Assembly (NCBI RefSeq): GCF_018678075.1
Contig: NZ_JAHHIR010000037.1
Coordinates: 46,438-110,437 of the forward strand
Length of the DNA: 64,000 nt
Direction: 5' to 3'
Origin: Epibacterium ulvae
Lineage (GTDB): Bacteria; Pseudomonadota; Alphaproteobacteria; Rhodobacterales; Rhodobacteraceae
The position numbers and the translations under genes were made by a program. Below the pieces are notes generated by a model. It did no database searches. It was given only the letters and a program-made list of their open reading frames with translations, and was not told the DNA's origin. This document shows, one piece after another, positions 28,062 to 37,283 of the stretch (position 1 is its first letter; each line of letters begins with the position of its first letter).

Positions 28062-28115
28062 GACGCAATTGCGTCCAACCGGCGGTCTCTCAGGGATGTC
28101 TCCCCTGATCAGACC
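28062..28115 (-). promoter_or_regulatory. Structured rpsB leader
   Basis: The minus-strand 5' UTR contains a two-part hairpin (GGTCT/AGACC at 28111-28115 and 28084-28088 enclosing TCAGGG/CCCTGA at 28103-28108 and 28090-28095) and a perfect palindrome GACGCAATTGCGTC (28062-28075). Such stems fit an S2-binding leader, but I cannot match it to a named Rfam motif. Confidence 0.45.
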
Positions 28116-28219
28116 AAACCCCGCCTGCGGGTTCGAATGGCGCGCGTATAGTTGACTTGTCGGAGAATCACAACCACCCACGTGGCCAATTGTTGGATTT
28201 CTTTGGCCATCAGCCGGAT

Positions 28220-29044
28220 CTATTTGCGGGCCTCAAATCCACCGCGCACCGCAGCTTCACAGGCCGCAGCCAGCGTTTTGCGGTTTTTGAAATCCTTGGC
28301 CATCAGGGGGTCGTGAAACACCACCTCGATCTGGCCCTGTTTAGAGGTTGCCAGAATTTTCAAAAGGTTCTCACCAAAGCTCATCGCAGCCCACCAACCA
28401 TAGTAGCGATCAGCCTCGCCCGCGGGGGAATGATAGACAACCGTGACCGGTTGTATCGCAAGGGTGTCGCGGAGTTCGTCGCTCATAAAGGGTTGAAAGA
28501 GCGTGCTTTTAAACGGCAAGATCCGGCAGCCATCCGTCGAGGTCCCTTCGGGAAAGAACAACAGCTTATGTCCCGCCTGCAAACGATCTTTGATCAATTG
28601 CGTCTGTTCTTGGGCCTGGGCGCGGTCGCGTTCAATGAAAACCGTCCCCGTGGCTTTGGCAAGCCAGCCAATGGCGGGCCAGCTGGCCACTTCGGCTTTG
28701 GACACAAATGTAACGCGGTTGGCGGCATGCAACGTGAAGATATCGATCCAGGTTGAATGGTTCCCCACAACGGCGCCTGGAGTCTTCATGCTTTTTCCGG
28801 TGGTCTTATATTGAAACCCGATGACCCACAGCGAAAGTCGCCCGATCGTTTTGGCAATATGTCCGCTGACCGGCCGTTTGGCCCCGACCAACGGGCGCTC
28901 AACGACACGGACTAGCCATAGCAGAAGCAGGCAAGAGATATTGAGCGCCATCAAAGGCGGAACACGAAGCGCAATCAGCACCCACCCTTGGAAGGAAATG
29001 TGCACCGGATCGGGTGCGGTCTCGCTTTGCCAGCTCATCGACAT
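28220..29044 (-). CDS. olsA: Lyso-ornithine lipid O-acyltransferase (PlsC family)
   Basis: 274 residues with an N-terminal membrane segment (about 20-48). Acyltransferase motifs: NHSTWID with the HX4D pair His96-Asp101, and FPEGTST. Adds the second acyl chain to lyso-ornithine lipid, though PlsC-type enzymes can also acylate lysophosphatidate. The call as OlsA rests on the 3-bp spacing to olsB upstream on the same strand. Confidence 0.82.
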   Translation of the reverse strand: MSMSWQSETAPDPVHISFQGWVLIALRVPPLMALNISCLLLLWLVRVVERPLVGAKRPVSGHIAKTIGRLSLWVIGFQYKTTGKSMKTPGAVVGNHSTWIDIFTLHAANRVTFVSKAEVASWPAIGWLAKATGTVFIERDRAQAQEQTQLIKDRLQAGHKLLFFPEGTSTDGCRILPFKSTLFQPFMSDELRDTLAIQPVTVVYHSPAGEADRYYGWWAAMSFGENLLKILATSKQGQIEVVFHDPLMAKDFKNRKTLAAACEAAVRGGFEARK

Positions 29045-29047
29045 AAA

Positions 29048-29800
29048 TTAACGCTCACCTGTATAGATTTTTCGTTGTCGTTCGTTCATTCGCGCGGTGT
29101 CCAGGATCAAACAGACATCGGTGGTGTTAAAGGCGTCATCGACATAAGCGCCCTGCCCAACAAAGCCGCCCAGACGCAAATAGGCCTTTATTAGAGCCGG
29201 AATCTGCACCATGGCGGCCCGGCGATCCAAGTCTTCCAAGGGGATCAAATCCATGGATTGGTAAGTCTTGGCGCGCACCCGCAAGTCTTGTGGCGCAAGA
29301 TGGTTGTGGTGCAGCATCGACAGAGGCGCCGCCAGCGCCGCGATGTCTGTTCCGTGAAAGCTCGCGGTGCCAAACAGGATCTCGATCTCATGCGTCAGGA
29401 CGTATTGCGACAGGCCTTTCCACAAATGGTACATCGCCATGCCGCCGCGATAATCCGGATGCAGGCATGACCGTCCCAGTTCCAGAACCTTGCGGCCCGA
29501 GCTTTGCAAAACGCTCAGATCATATTCATCGTCTGAATAGAACTGGCCGACTTTGGTGGCCTGTTCACTGCGCAACAACCGGTAAACCCCCACGACCCGC
29601 CCCGTGGACGTGTCACTGGCAATCATATGGTCGAAATAGGGGTCAAACCGGTCGCGTTCCAAGCCAGCCACGTGGTCGACCAGCTCCCCGTCACCGCCCA
29701 ATTCACGCACAAAAACCTCATATCGAAGCGCTTGTGCGGCGCGCAGTTCCTCCGCCGTTTCGGCGATTTTTACAGTAAAGTCTTGCGTGAGGGTGGCCAT
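29048..29800 (-). CDS. olsB: L-ornithine N(alpha)-acyltransferase
   Basis: 250 residues of the GNAT-like OlsB family. First step of ornithine-lipid synthesis: transfers 3-hydroxyacyl from ACP to ornithine. AQALRYEVFVRELGG, GVYRLLR, LELGRSCLHPDYRGG and LFGTASFHG are family landmarks. Forms the olsBA pair. Ornithine lipids often replace phospholipids under phosphate limitation, but I see no Pho box in its 107-bp upstream gap. Confidence 0.9.
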   Translation of the reverse strand: MATLTQDFTVKIAETAEELRAAQALRYEVFVRELGGDGELVDHVAGLERDRFDPYFDHMIASDTSTGRVVGVYRLLRSEQATKVGQFYSDDEYDLSVLQSSGRKVLELGRSCLHPDYRGGMAMYHLWKGLSQYVLTHEIEILFGTASFHGTDIAALAAPLSMLHHNHLAPQDLRVRAKTYQSMDLIPLEDLDRRAAMVQIPALIKAYLRLGGFVGQGAYVDDAFNTTDVCLILDTARMNERQRKIYTGER

Positions 29801-29907
29801 TGATCATCCGGGTCGGTTCTTACTTGCGCGCAGATATCCCATGAGGCACAGGTTGAGCAAGTTTAAGTCAAATCTTCTTGATAAAGTTAACGGTTCATCA
29901 ACCGTTT

Positions 29908-30090
29908 TCACTGATCAAAAACGGGGATTAATGCGATCCGCGCACCGTCAAACACCAGCTTTCCCTGATCGGGAAAATTTACGGTGATTTTGCCGCCTGC
30001 GTTGGATTGGACCTGCCCCAAGCCCCAATCGGGGTGATCTGGATGTTTCACCAACATGCCAGGAGCAAGAACAGAGTTGAGGTCATTCAT
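29908..30090 (-). CDS. DUF3553 domain protein
   Basis: 60 residues; GMLVKHPDHPDWGLGQVQS is the signature of this small SH3-like family (seen also fused to UvrD-type helicases). ATG at 30090 fits the family start. Function unknown. It diverges from chpT with 27 bp between the starts. Downstream is an inverted repeat AACGGTT (29889-29895)/AACCGTT (29900-29906) that may be a weak terminator. Confidence 0.75.
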   Translation of the reverse strand: MNDLNSVLAPGMLVKHPDHPDWGLGQVQSNAGGKITVNFPDQGKLVFDGARIALIPVFDQ

Positions 30091-30117
30091 AACGGGTGGC
30101 TCACATCGGAGGAAAAC

Positions 30118-30714
30118 ATGGCCGTAGATAACGTTAATCTCGCCACTTTGATAGGGTCTCGTATCTGCCACGATCTGATTAGCCCTGTGGGCGCAATCAA
30201 CAATGGGTTGGAGCTGTTGGGCATGGCGGGTGCCGTCGATGGGCCAGAGCTGGAATTGATTTCAGACAGTGTTGGCAACGCCAACGCGCGCATCCGGTTC
30301 TTTCGCATCGCATTTGGCGCCGCCGGCGAACAAGGGCTTGGAAAGGCTGAAGTTACCTCTGTTCTGGATGACCTGAGCAAGGGCGGACGTCTAAAGTACC
30401 AATGGCACCCGGCCGAGGCGATCCCGCGGGCAGAGGTGCGTGCGGTCTTCCTCGCCGCGCTCTGTCTGGAAAGCGCCCTGCCCTATGGTGGCGAAGTTGA
30501 AATGCGCAAAACCGGCGAAAGCTGGACGATCTCTGGCACCGGGCGCAAAGTGAACCTGGATCCCGGGTTGTGGAACTGGTTGACCGGTGTCGAAGGGGCA
30601 ACAAAGATTTCCCCCGCATCGGTTCAATTTGCGCTTTTGCCTGAGCTCGCGAAAGAGCTTGCTCGCAATATTGCATATACGCATAGCGAAACCGGCGTTT
30701 CACTCAGTTTCTAA
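30118..30714 (+). CDS. chpT: Histidine phosphotransferase of the CckA-CtrA relay
   Basis: 198 residues. In Caulobacter, ChpT carries phosphate from the hybrid kinase CckA to the response regulators CtrA and CpdR. RICHDLISPVGAINNGLELL is the DHp helix with phospho-acceptor His18; the C-terminal half is a degenerate ATPase-like fold without ATP motifs. Start at 30118 follows GGAGGAAAAC. In Rhodobacterales this relay controls motility and gene-transfer-agent genes. Confidence 0.9.
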   Translation: MAVDNVNLATLIGSRICHDLISPVGAINNGLELLGMAGAVDGPELELISDSVGNANARIRFFRIAFGAAGEQGLGKAEVTSVLDDLSKGGRLKYQWHPAEAIPRAEVRAVFLAALCLESALPYGGEVEMRKTGESWTISGTGRKVNLDPGLWNWLTGVEGATKISPASVQFALLPELAKELARNIAYTHSETGVSLSF

Positions 30715-30735
30715 ATGCAGGCCAAGGGAATGAGG

Positions 30736-30765
30736 AAAAAGCGCCGGTTGTCCCGGCGCTTTTTG
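30736..30765. terminator. Bidirectional terminator between chpT and proA
   Basis: AAAAAGCGCCGG and CCGGCGCTTTTT flank a tiny loop, serving convergent genes on both strands. Confidence 0.85.
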
Positions 30766-30766
30766 T

Positions 30767-32032
30767 TTAGCTGCGTACGGTGCCGTTGCCGCGCACCAGA
30801 TATTTGAAGCTGGTCAGCTGCGCCGCGCCCACGGGTCCGCGCGCATGCATTTTACCGGTCGCAATGCCGATCTCTGCACCCATGCCAAACTCACCACCAT
30901 CGGCAAACTGGGTTGAAGCATTGTGCATCAGGATCGCGCTGTCCAATTGACCAAAGAACTGGGCAACCGCCGCGTCATCCTCGGTGATGATACAATCGGT
31001 GTGTTGCGAGTGATGGGCGCGCACAAAGGCAATCGCCTCATCAATGTCGGCCACGGGACGGGCGGCGATGATGGCGTCCAGATATTCCTTGCCCCAATCC
31101 TCATCCGTGGCGGTGACCATGCCCCGCGGACCTTTCAGCCCTTCGGCGGCATGAATTTCAATGCCGGCCTCTGACAATGCAGTCAGAATATCCGAGCCCA
31201 GACCATCAACGATATCCTGGTGGATCAGCAAACATTCCGCAGCGCCACAAATGCCGGTGCGGCGGGTTTTTGCATTCAAAACAACATCCAACGCCTTTTG
31301 GGGATCGGCGGATTTGTCGACATAGACGTGCACGATCCCTTCAAGGTGGGCAAAAACAGGCACCCGCGCTTCGCGTTGCACCAAGCCAACTAGCCCTTTG
31401 CCGCCACGCGGTACGATCACATCCACATAGTCGGTCATGGTCAGCAGTTCTTGCACCGCTGCGCGATCGCGCGTGGGGACCAGCTGCACTGCGTCTTTGG
31501 GCAGATCGGCGGCCTGCAGCCCTTCGACCAGGCAAGCATGGATCGCTTGTGAAGAATGGAAGCTTTCAGAGCCACCGCGCAGGATCACCGCATTGCCGGA
31601 CTTCAGACACAGCGCCCCGGCATCTGCCGTGACATTGGGGCGGCTTTCATAGATCACGCCGATCACACCCAGCGGCGTGCGTACACGTTGGATATTGATA
31701 CCCGAGGGTTGGTCCCATTCGGTCAAAACTTCGCCCACAGGGTCGTCTTGACCTGAGATTGCGCGCAGACCATCCGCGATGCTTTGGATGCGATCTTCGT
31801 TCAATTCCAGACGGTCCATCATCGCGGCTGTCAGGCCTTTTTCGCGACCAAACTCCAGATCCTTGGCATTGGCTTCGAAAATTGTCGCGCGATTGGCCCA
31901 GACGGCATCTGCTGCGGTCAGCAGGGCTTTGGTTTTGCATTCTGCACTGGCTGTGGCCAGGAGACCTGCTGCTGCCTTTGCGCGTTTGCCCAGATCATGC
32001 ATCAGGGCGGGAATGTTTTCCAAGTCTTTCAT
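30767..32032 (-). CDS. proA: Gamma-glutamyl phosphate reductase
   Basis: 421 residues. Second step of proline synthesis, NADPH-dependent reduction to glutamate-5-semialdehyde. [20 protein letters not shown], and the catalytic Cys in [15 protein letters not shown] are intact. Lies 78 bp after proB on the same strand, in the rplU-rpmA-GNAT-obg-proB-proA run. Confidence 0.96.
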   Translation of the reverse strand: MKDLENIPALMHDLGKRAKAAAGLLATASAECKTKALLTAADAVWANRATIFEANAKDLEFGREKGLTAAMMDRLELNEDRIQSIADGLRAISGQDDPVGEVLTEWDQPSGINIQRVRTPLGVIGVIYESRPNVTADAGALCLKSGNAVILRGGSESFHSSQAIHACLVEGLQAADLPKDAVQLVPTRDRAAVQELLTMTDYVDVIVPRGGKGLVGLVQREARVPVFAHLEGIVHVYVDKSADPQKALDVVLNAKTRRTGICGAAECLLIHQDIVDGLGSDILTALSEAGIEIHAAEGLKGPRGMVTATDEDWGKEYLDAIIAARPVADIDEAIAFVRAHHSQHTDCIITEDDAAVAQFFGQLDSAILMHNASTQFADGGEFGMGAEIGIATGKMHARGPVGAAQLTSFKYLVRGNGTVRS

Positions 32033-32110
32033 ATCTGCGGTGCCTTCTTCTGTGGCATGCCAGAGGGGCTCTGGCGAAAATTCGGAAATGGGCGCGAGGT
32101 GTTCTCCCCC

Positions 32111-33217
32111 TCAAAGCGCCATATCATCACGGTGGATCAGAGCCGCGCGGGCAGCATAGCCCAAGATGTCTTCGATCTCAGCAGATTTTCTACCCTGGAT
32201 CGCTTTCGCCTCGGCTGCGGTGTAGCGCGCCAAACCCTGTCCCAATTTACGCCCGTCCGGGCCGCGGATGGCCAGCGGTTCCCCGCGACCAAAGTCACCC
32301 TCCACATGACGCACGCCTGCAGGCAGCAGGCTTTTCCCAGAGTTCAGGGCGCGCACGGCACCATCATCCACGGTGATTTCACCCTGGGGTTTCATCGTCG
32401 CAATCCAGCGTTTGCGCGCCGTATGCGGGTCACCATCAGCGGTGAACCAAGTGCAATTGGCACCGTTTTCCAATGATTTCAGCGGGTTCATAGCGGACCC
32501 TTCCGAAATCACCATGGCGCAACCCTCTGCTGTGGCCATTTTCGCCGCCAGCAATTTGGTGATCATACCGCCCTTTGACAGGCCAGAGATGCCCTCACCG
32601 GCCATTGCCTCAATCTCCGGCGTGATTTCGGTGATGGTCTCAAACCGTTTTGCGGTGGGATCAATGCCGGGGTTGGCGCTGTAAAACCCATCGACATCCG
32701 ACAACAGCACCAGACAATCGGCCCCAACGGTCACGGCAACCTGCGCACCAAGGCGGTCGTTGTCACCATAGCGGATCTCATCCGTGGCGATCGTGTCGTT
32801 CTCATTCACAATGGGCACGACCCCCATGCGCAACAAGGTGCGCAGAGTCGAACGGGAATTGAGGTAACGACGACGGTTTGCACTGTCCTCGAGCGTCACC
32901 AAAACCTGCGCGGTAGTGATCTGATGCGGTGTCAACGCCTCTTCATAAGCGCGCGCCAGTTGGATTTGTCCAACGGCAGCAGCAGCTTGCGACTGTTCCA
33001 ATGCAAGATCAGCCGCTGGCAGGCCCAGGACCCCACGCCCCAGCGCAATCGAGCCCGAGGACACAAGGATCACGTCCTTCCCCTGCCCTTTAAGCCAGGC
33101 GACGTCATCGGCCAGCGATTTTAACCAGTCAGATTTCAGCTTTCCAGTTGCGCGGTCGACCAAAAGAGCCGAGCCGATTTTGACCACAACCCGGTTGGCT
33201 GTGGTCAGGGTTGCCAC
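32111..33217 (-). CDS. proB: Glutamate 5-kinase
   Basis: 368 residues: amino-acid kinase domain ([44 protein letters not shown]) followed by a C-terminal PUA domain. First and feedback-controlled step of proline synthesis. Its start overlaps the obgE 3' end by 13 bp, so the two are coupled. Confidence 0.96.
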   Translation of the reverse strand: MATLTTANRVVVKIGSALLVDRATGKLKSDWLKSLADDVAWLKGQGKDVILVSSGSIALGRGVLGLPAADLALEQSQAAAAVGQIQLARAYEEALTPHQITTAQVLVTLEDSANRRRYLNSRSTLRTLLRMGVVPIVNENDTIATDEIRYGDNDRLGAQVAVTVGADCLVLLSDVDGFYSANPGIDPTAKRFETITEITPEIEAMAGEGISGLSKGGMITKLLAAKMATAEGCAMVISEGSAMNPLKSLENGANCTWFTADGDPHTARKRWIATMKPQGEITVDDGAVRALNSGKSLLPAGVRHVEGDFGRGEPLAIRGPDGRKLGQGLARYTAAEAKAIQGRKSAEIEDILGYAARAALIHRDDMAL

Positions 33218-34239
33218 GGCTTGGGTTCCTCAACAGGTTTTTGGCGGATGCGGTCGTCGTTGATCTCACCGCGCACGGCGCGCAGAACCTCATTCAGACC
33301 TTCGCGACTGACACCGGACATTGTCATGACCGGGCCACCAACCTCAGCCTCGAGCGTGGCTTGCGCCTCGGCGCGTTCTTCATCGTCCAAAGCGTCGATC
33401 TTGTTCAACGCGGTGATGCGTGGCTTGCCTCCGAGTTCGCCGCCATAAGCTTCCAACTCGTTGATAATGGTACGGTAATCCTCGGCAATGGTCTCTGACG
33501 TGCCGTCAATGAGGTGCAACAGGACCGAGCAACGCTCAACGTGACCAAGGAACAGATCGCCAAGGCCGCGCCCTTCATGGGCGCCTTCGATCAGGCCAGG
33601 AATATCGGCCATGACAAATTCCGCATTGTCGACACCCACAACGCCAAGGTTCGGGTGCAGCGTGGTGAACGGATAATCGGCGATTTTGGGACGCGCATTG
33701 GATGTCGCCGCCAGGAACGTCGATTTACCCGCATTGGGCAGACCCAGAAGCCCGGCGTCCGCAATCAGTTTCAGCCGCAGCCAGATGGTGCGGTCGATGC
33801 CTTCTTGCCCGGAATTCGCACGACGCGGTGCCTGGTTAGTGGCTGATTTGAAGTGAAGGTTGCCAAAGCCGCCGTTGCCGCCCTTGGCGAGCAGGACTTT
33901 TTCACCCAACTCCGTCATATCGGCCAAAACGGTTTCCTGATCCTCGTCGAGGATTTCGGTGCCAACTGGCACGCGCAGAATAATATCTTCGCCGTCCCGG
34001 CCCGTGCGTTGACGCCCCATGCCAGACTGGCCGTTCTGGGCAAAGAAGTGCTGCTGGTAGCGGAAATCGATCAGGGTGTTCAGACCGTCAACGGTTTCGG
34101 CAAAAACTGTGCCGCCCTTGCCGCCATCGCCGCCGTCAGGACCGCCGTATTCCATGAACTTTTCACGCCGAAAGCTCACACAGCCGTTCCCACCGCCGCC
34201 AGATCGTATGTAAACCTTTGTGAGGTCGAGGAATTTCAT
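33205..34239 (-). CDS. obgE: Obg/CgtA GTPase
   Basis: 344 residues. Ribosome-associated GTPase in 50S assembly and stress control. The glycine-rich Obg domain at the N-terminus ([19 protein letters not shown]) precedes the G domain with P-loop GLPNAGKST. Start at 34239 follows TAGGAGCTGAC; the longer frame is not supported. A short charged tail ends the protein. Confidence 0.96.
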   Translation of the reverse strand: MKFLDLTKVYIRSGGGGNGCVSFRREKFMEYGGPDGGDGGKGGTVFAETVDGLNTLIDFRYQQHFFAQNGQSGMGRQRTGRDGEDIILRVPVGTEILDEDQETVLADMTELGEKVLLAKGGNGGFGNLHFKSATNQAPRRANSGQEGIDRTIWLRLKLIADAGLLGLPNAGKSTFLAATSNARPKIADYPFTTLHPNLGVVGVDNAEFVMADIPGLIEGAHEGRGLGDLFLGHVERCSVLLHLIDGTSETIAEDYRTIINELEAYGGELGGKPRITALNKIDALDDEERAEAQATLEAEVGGPVMTMSGVSREGLNEVLRAVRGEINDDRIRQKPVEEPKPWQP

Positions 34240-34358
34240 GTCAGCTCCTATGCGCCCAAACATGCGGGCGCGAAAACGTCGTAATGGGCAAAAGACCGGT
34301 GCCTTTTGCCCTTGGGTTAGGTTTTGCCTGCTTTAACGTAAAGTGACCCGAGGGCCAA

Positions 34359-34895
34359 TCACAGTTTTCGGCTGTAGGTCCATGTCGGGACATTTGCGTC
34401 GCGCGCAACCGAGAATGTCTCGGCGTCGCCCAGGTATTCAAACCCGCAATGGGTCAACACCCGCGCCGAGGCCGGATTGTCCTGAAAGGCGGTTGCAAAC
34501 AGCGCGCCATCGTCAAACGGGTTTGCATCGATCAAGGATTGCAGTGCTTCAGAGGCGACGCCCGTGTTCCAAAACGTCGGCGCAATCCAGAACCCAACCT
34601 CGGACTGGCTGCGATCCATCCGTTTGAGGGAGATCATCCCCATCAGTTCGGCTCCGCCATCCCGCGTGCCATCAATTGCCCAGACAAATTCATTCTGCTC
34701 GGCTTGCATGGCGCGTTCCACATAGGCTTCGGTCGCCCCCGGTGGCAAAGGATGCGGGATCGAGCTTGTCATGCGCGACACACGTTCATCCGCCGCATAA
34801 TGCGAAATCAACCCCGCGTCGGATTTACGAACGGGACGCAATTCGAAACGTGTTGTCTCGATCGTGGGCTGTGCAACGATTTGATCCAAACTCAT
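34359..34895 (-). CDS. GNAT N-acetyltransferase (RimJ/RimL type)
   Basis: 178 residues. TTRFELRPVRKSDA at the start, VGFWIAPTFWNTGVASEAL (acetyl-CoA loop region) and NPASARVLTHCGFEYLG are typical of ribosomal-protein-type acetyltransferases. AGGAGGAG about 7 nt before ATG 34895 fixes the start. Its position between rpmA and obgE suggests a link to translation, but the substrate is unknown. Confidence 0.85.
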   Translation of the reverse strand: MSLDQIVAQPTIETTRFELRPVRKSDAGLISHYAADERVSRMTSSIPHPLPPGATEAYVERAMQAEQNEFVWAIDGTRDGGAELMGMISLKRMDRSQSEVGFWIAPTFWNTGVASEALQSLIDANPFDDGALFATAFQDNPASARVLTHCGFEYLGDAETFSVARDANVPTWTYSRKL

Positions 34896-35102
34896 ATCTA
34901 CGCTCCTCCTGTGAACGCATTTTTCGTGGCGCGATGGCAAGATGTGCACCGCTTGGACATATGATCGAGATAGGAAGCGACCCGTGGTCGCGCAATGGTC
35001 ATCCCCAACACATCTGCCGGAAACCGCCGGCAGTCGCGTCTCTCTCCCATAGGGGGAATTTCATTGTTACTTCGTAACTCAAACATGTACGCAACGTCAA
35101 AA

Positions 35103-35134
35103 CGAAAAAGGGACCGGCTTAATAGCCGATCCCC
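35103..35134 (-). terminator. Terminator after rplU-rpmA
   Basis: On the minus strand, GGGGATCGGCT pairs with AGCCGGTCCC around a short loop, followed by TTTTT. It separates rpmA from the GNAT-obg-pro genes. Confidence 0.8.
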
Positions 35135-35166
35135 CTGAATTTTTTACTAAGCTTTCAGGCTTCGGC

Positions 35167-35436
35167 TTACTCAGCGGCCTCCGCCACCGGGAGAACCGAA
35201 ATGAAAGTGCGGCCTTTAAGGCCTTTTTGGAAGCTCACTGCGCCTTCGACAGTAGCAAAGATTGTGTGATCTTTGCCCATGCCAACGCCTTCGCCCGGCC
35301 AAAATCTGGTGCCGCGCTGACGCACGATGATGTTGCCTGCGATTGCAGCCTGGCCACCAAAAAGTTTTACGCCAAGACGACGACCGGCAGAGTCGCGACC
35401 GTTACGGGATGAACCGCCAGCTTTCTTATGTGCCAT
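35167..35436 (-). CDS. rpmA: 50S ribosomal protein L27
   Basis: 89 residues starting [20 protein letters not shown], the N-terminus that reaches the peptidyl-transferase centre. [15 protein letters not shown] follows. 18 bp downstream of rplU. Confidence 0.98.
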   Translation of the reverse strand: MAHKKAGGSSRNGRDSAGRRLGVKLFGGQAAIAGNIIVRQRGTRFWPGEGVGMGKDHTIFATVEGAVSFQKGLKGRTFISVLPVAEAAE

Positions 35437-35454
35437 AAGTGTCTCTCCTTAGCC

Positions 35455-36027
35455 TTAGGCCAGCTCTTTGGCCTGTTCCACCCATTCGGGCTTCACTTTG
35501 ATGGTGTCGATAGCAGCAATTGCGTCTTCGGACAAGGCTGCGATCTGTGCGAAGGTGCTCAGGCCTGCTTCTACCAATTTCTTGGCAGCTGCGGGACCAA
35601 CGCCTGTCAGCTTGGTCAGATCGTCTGCGTCACCTGCGGCAGCAGCCGGAGCGGCCGTTGCAGCGGAGGTTTCGCCCTTGCCAGTAGCAGTTTTGATACC
35701 GGATTTATCTGCGCCAGACGCCAGGATCTCAGTGATCTTGACCAGGGTCAGCTTTTGACGGTGACCTTTGGTGCGTTTGGAGCTGTGTTTACGACGACGT
35801 TTGACAAAGTTGATAACCTTGTCGCCTTTGACCTGGTCGATCACTTCCGCTTGTACGGCAGCGCCGTCAACCAGAGGTGCACCAACAACCGGTGCGTCAC
35901 CGCCCAGCATCAGGATGTCGTTGAATTGAACAGTTTCGCCAGCGTCAGCAGCCAGTTTTTCGACACGCAGGAGATCACCCGCCTGTACTTTGTACTGCTT
36001 GCCGCCGGTCTTGAGGACCGCGAACAT
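35455..36027 (-). CDS. rplU: 50S ribosomal protein L21 with helix-hairpin-helix extension
   Basis: 190 residues, nearly double the usual ~103. Residues 1-105 are normal L21 (MFAVLKTGGKQYKVQAGD; KRRRKHSSKRTKGHRQ). After an Ala-rich linker, residues about 135-190 form a helix-hairpin-helix-like module (LTKLTGVGPAAAKKLVEAGL). The same layout occurs in other Rhodobacterales; its role is not known to me. Preceded by a structured leader. Confidence 0.95.
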   Translation of the reverse strand: MFAVLKTGGKQYKVQAGDLLRVEKLAADAGETVQFNDILMLGGDAPVVGAPLVDGAAVQAEVIDQVKGDKVINFVKRRRKHSSKRTKGHRQKLTLVKITEILASGADKSGIKTATGKGETSAATAAPAAAAGDADDLTKLTGVGPAAAKKLVEAGLSTFAQIAALSEDAIAAIDTIKVKPEWVEQAKELA

Positions 36028-36109
36028 TGCGTTTTCCTTTTGTTACCCGCGTCCTACGGTCCCCGTTAGGGTGTTTTTGGATGCCCGTTGGCGTCCACCT
36101 CGAACAGCG

Positions 36110-36169
36110 CGCCCCCTTGCGGGGCGTATGACAGAATAATCCCGGCGCAGACATAATCCGTGCCGGGAT
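36110..36169 (-). promoter_or_regulatory. Structured rplU leader
   Basis: The minus-strand 5' UTR has two GC-rich hairpins: ATCCCGGC/GCCGGGAT (36162-36169 and 36139-36146) and CGCCCC-GCAA-GGGGGCG (36110-36126). They suggest an L21 autoregulatory leader; no named motif was matched. Confidence 0.45.
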
Positions 36170-36223
36170 GCGGCCTTTTGCAGTCAAAGGCGGTGTTTGT
36201 CAACTGTGAGTTCGCGCCTGCGT

Positions 36224-37069
36224 TCAGATATCTTCACTCGGACCAATTTTTGCAAGCCGATGCGCCAGCGCTTCATAGCGGGACGCGGTGATTTCAAACT
36301 GGATCGCGTTCAGCAACTGATAGACTTTCTGCATCTCGGGCGTTTCCAGCGCGTCGGAATAGGTCTCAAGCTCTGCGTTGGTGAAATCTTGATAGGCATA
36401 GGCGGACGAGGTCAGCCCGCTGGTCTGAATACTTAGCCGCATTTCACCTTCCTGTGCTTCCAACCGTTCCTTCAAGTCCGCGGGGTCCAGCTGCAGTTCA
36501 ACCATGCCAGCGGCGACCGCGGCCATAATGAAGCGGAACTGCACTTCCTGGATCGCTTTGACTGAGTTCTCGCCAGCTTCCACGGCGCGTCCCATCCGTT
36601 TCAGGACCTCGACGCGTTTATCGCCCTGCTGAACCAGGTCGGAAATGATCCGTTCACCAGCAATATGTTTGGTTTCACCATCAGCAACAAGGTGGGATGC
36701 ATTTTCAGCTTTGACCAGCCGTTGCCCCAGCTCGGTTGCATAAAAGCCCTCGGCATGGGTCAAAACATCATCGGTGAGCGTTTGCTCCAGAAAATCAAGC
36801 GCTTCGCTGCGCATCGAACCAAGGGCAAAGATGTCCTCGGCGATCGTGTCCCAGGCGGGTCCAAAGTCGCGCGGATCAAGGCCAATAATGCCGGGCGCGT
36901 TTTCTGCCGAAAGCGCAATACTGTCCAAAGCCACGTCAAAACCGGTGACATTCAGAAAAGTCGCAATACGATCGCGGTCCGCAGCAGAGGTGATGGTCGC
37001 GTTCATGGTCAAAACCAGGACGGAGACCAGTAAAATTAGAGGGCGGAGAATGAATTTTTTTAGGGTCAT
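36224..37069 (-). CDS. DUF2059 domain protein, secreted
   Basis: 281 residues with a signal peptide (FILRPLILLVSVLVLTMNATITSA, quoted in part). The remainder is helical with two copies of a DUF2059-like unit (SEALDFLEQTLTDDVLTHAEGFY region). Periplasmic, unknown function. Start at 37069 is the M that opens the signal peptide; the in-frame ATG 57 bp upstream adds no homology. Confidence 0.75.
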   Translation of the reverse strand: MTLKKFILRPLILLVSVLVLTMNATITSAADRDRIATFLNVTGFDVALDSIALSAENAPGIIGLDPRDFGPAWDTIAEDIFALGSMRSEALDFLEQTLTDDVLTHAEGFYATELGQRLVKAENASHLVADGETKHIAGERIISDLVQQGDKRVEVLKRMGRAVEAGENSVKAIQEVQFRFIMAAVAAGMVELQLDPADLKERLEAQEGEMRLSIQTSGLTSSAYAYQDFTNAELETYSDALETPEMQKVYQLLNAIQFEITASRYEALAHRLAKIGPSEDI

Positions 37070-37193
37070 GAACAAGAGCTTAAGCCAAAGATCACACCGG
37101 ACAAGGAAAAATGCAGACTCCTCCAAAAAGTTTGATTTTCCGCTTGCACGCTGTGCACATGCCCTTTAAACGCCCCACCAATCACTCAAGCGC

Positions 37194-37283
37194 GGAGAGG
37201 TGCCGGAGTGGTCGAACGGGGCGGTCTCGAAAACCGTTGTCCCTTTACGGGGACCCAGGGTTCGAATCCCTGTCTCTCCGCCA
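37194..37283 (+). tRNA. tRNA-Ser (anticodon CGA)
   Basis: Full cloverleaf: acceptor GGAGAGG/TCTCTCC, anticodon loop CTCGAAA giving CGA (reads UCG), a long variable arm typical of class II tRNA-Ser, T-loop GGTTCGAATCC and encoded CCA (37281-37283). Confidence 0.96.

Noticed and set aside
29801..29907. Pho box or CtrA site upstream of olsB
   Set aside because: No CTGTCAT repeat found; TTAA-N7-TCAA (29887-29901) misses one base and overlaps an inverted repeat, so it is weak.
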